The notes under the pieces were generated by a model. It had not been told where the DNA came from. It saw nothing but the letters and a program-made list of their open reading frames with translations, and ran no database searches. A stretch of 5,601 nucleotides of DNA, from the NCBI GenBank assembly GCA_021802595.1, contig JAJZRT010000282.1, forward strand, positions 1-5,601, read 5' to 3'. Position 1 is the stretch's first letter; each line of letters opens with the position of its first letter. The translations under genes were made by a program, and so were the position numbers. This DNA is from Pseudomonadota bacterium. Its GTDB lineage: Bacteria > Pseudomonadota > Gammaproteobacteria > Burkholderiales > Thiobacillaceae. Positions 4,471-5,601 of this stretch are shown piece by piece.

Positions 4471-5601
4471 ATGCCCTCGCCCGATCCGCTCCCCCCGGAT
4501 TTCTGGCGGCCACCGATGGCGGTGCTGCAGGCGAAGCTGGGCAACTCGTCTGAAGGTCTGAGCGAGCAGGAGGCCACCGCCCGGCGCCGCATTCATGGCC
4601 CGAATCTGCTGCGCCCGCGCGCCGAGCGGGCCTGGGCTCTGCAGTTTCTGGCCCATTTCAGGAATCCGCTGGTGCTGGTGCTGCTGGCGGCCAGTGCGAT
4701 TGCCGGGATGCTGGGCGACCTGAAGAGCTTTGTCGTCATCAGCGTCATCGTGCTGATGAGCGTGACGCTGGATTTCTTCCAGGAATATCGCGCCAGCCGC
4801 GCCGTCGAGAAACTGCGGCATACGGTGGCCCTGCGCGCGGCGGTGATACGCGGCGGCCAGGCGCGCGAGATTCCCGTCGCCGAACTGGTTCCCGGCGACG
4901 TGGTGGCGCTGGCGGCAGGCGACCTGGTCCCGGCGGACGGGCGCGTGCTGGAAGCGCGCGACCTGTTCGTCAACCAGGCGCTGCTGACCGGCGAATCCTA
5001 CCCGGTGGAAAAACACGCGCAGGACGAACTGCCTGGCGCCGACATGACCGCGGCGACGAATGCGCTGTTCCTCGGCACCTCGGTCATCAGCGGGACGGGG
5101 CGCATGCTGATCGTCCGTACCGGCTCCGCGACGGCACTGGGGCAGATCGCCGACACCCTGACGCAGCGCCCGCAGGCCACGGCCTTCGAGCGCGGCACCC
5201 AGGCGTTCGGCACCCTGATCCTGCGCCTCACCGTGATCCTCGTGCTGGCGGTGCTGCTGATCAATGCGGCCTTCCACCGCCCGCTGTTCGAATCTTTCCT
5301 GTTTGCGGTGGCGCTGGCGGTGGGCCTGACGCCGGAGCTGCTGCCGATGGTGCTGTCGGTCACCCTGTCGCAGGGCGCGATGCGGCTGGCGCGGCGTCGC
5401 GTCATCGTCAAGCGGCTCTCCGCAGTGCAGGAACTGGGCGGTATCGATGTGCTGTGCACCGACAAGACCGGTACCCTCACCGAAGGCCATATCCGGCTGG
5501 AGCGCCACGTCGACGCCTTCGGCCGCGACAGCGAGCGCGTGCTGGAACTGGCCTACCTCAACAGCCAGTTCGAAACCGGGATCCGCAGTCCGCTCGACGA
5601 G
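4471..5601 (+). CDS. mgtA: MgtA-like type IIIB P-type ATPase, N-terminal part (C-terminus beyond the right edge)
   Basis: The frame from ATG 4471 stays open for 377 codons to the window edge. In order it shows: a short cytosolic N-terminus with FWRPPMAVLQAKL, membrane helices M1 (about 67-82) and M2 (about 87-103), the actuator domain with PADGRVLEARDLFVNQALLTGES and the TGES loop at 173-176, M3 (about 247-267), M4 with TPELLP at 287-292, then the phosphorylation motif DKTGTLTEG with D331 as the phosphorylated aspartate. The run AVGLTPELLPMVLSVTL and the later LNSQFETG match MgtA/MgtB-type pumps, which import Mg2+ across the inner membrane at the cost of ATP. Nucleotide-binding core and M5-M10 are missing, so selectivity cannot be judged; a different cation is possible. 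It starts 3 bases after the ABC ATPase stop with only a poor ribosome site, so translation is probably coupled to that gene. No Mg-sensing leader is possible in a 3-base gap, in contrast to the long leader known for enterobacterial mgtA. Confidence 0.88.
   Translation, partial: MPSPDPLPPDFWRPPMAVLQAKLGNSSEGLSEQEATARRRIHGPNLLRPRAERAWALQFLAHFRNPLVLVLLAASAIAGMLGDLKSFVVISVIVLMSVTLDFFQEYRASRAVEKLRHTVALRAAVIRGGQAREIPVAELVPGDVVALAAGDLVPADGRVLEARDLFVNQALLTGESYPVEKHAQDELPGADMTAATNALFLGTSVISGTGRMLIVRTGSATALGQIADTLTQRPQATAFERGTQAFGTLILRLTVILVLAVLLINAAFHRPLFESFLFAVALAVGLTPELLPMVLSVTLSQGAMRLARRRVIVKRLSAVQELGGIDVLCTDKTGTLTEGHIRLERHVDAFGRDSERVLELAYLNSQFETGIRSPLDE

Noticed and set aside
3514..5508. Very long minus-strand open frame (664 codons) across the hydrolase end, the ABC ATPase and the P-type ATPase
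   Set aside because: Its translation is rich in His, Gln, Arg and Gly with no domain, it spans three real genes with full motifs on the other strand, and such open antisense frames are expected where third positions are mostly G or C.

Overview
This is a GC-rich, gene-dense stretch of a bacterial chromosome. The gene content (a fused Memo/AMMECR1 protein beside its radical SAM partner, a LolD/MacB-type ATPase, an MgtA-type pump) and codon use biased to G or C at third positions suggest a proteobacterium, probably a betaproteobacterium. That placement is inference; the window holds no rRNA or other phylogenetic marker. I found no tRNA, rRNA, CRISPR array, insertion sequence or clear intrinsic terminator.

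Layout. Positions 1-437 (minus strand) hold the N-terminal part of a PAS-domain signalling protein that runs off the left edge. An intergenic region of about 140 bp (438-579) separates it from a rightward set of five genes and carries two dyad-symmetric elements plus weak promoter-like hexamers. The rightward genes are: (1) amrB-amrA, a Memo domain fused to an AMMECR1 domain (580-1977); (2) amrS, the radical SAM enzyme of the AmmeMemoRadiSam system (1964-3058); (3) a small alpha/beta hydrolase of the dienelactone hydrolase type with a GTG start (3055-3705); (4) an ABC transporter ATPase of the LolD/MacB class (3736-4467); (5) an MgtA-like type IIIB P-type ATPase, cut off by the right edge (4471-5601).

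How they fit together. Genes 1-3 overlap by 14 and 4 bases, so they are very likely co-transcribed and translationally coupled. They form a compact module: a metal-binding Memo domain related in fold to class III extradiol dioxygenases, an AMMECR1 domain, a radical SAM enzyme with extra cysteine clusters, and a hydrolase. The three Amme/Memo/radical SAM families co-occur across bacteria and archaea; I do not know a settled substrate for them. Genes 4 and 5 follow at gaps of 30 and 3 bases, with no terminator visible between genes 3 and 4, so the operon may continue into transport functions. The ABC ATPase has no permease beside it here.

Most notable points: a dispersed-repeat-like palindrome lies in frame exactly at the joint between the Memo and AMMECR1 domains; the hydrolase is tightly coupled to amrS; an inverted repeat with a 10-bp spacer overlaps the likely promoter of the operon; and a permease-less ABC ATPase is coupled to a P-type ATPase.
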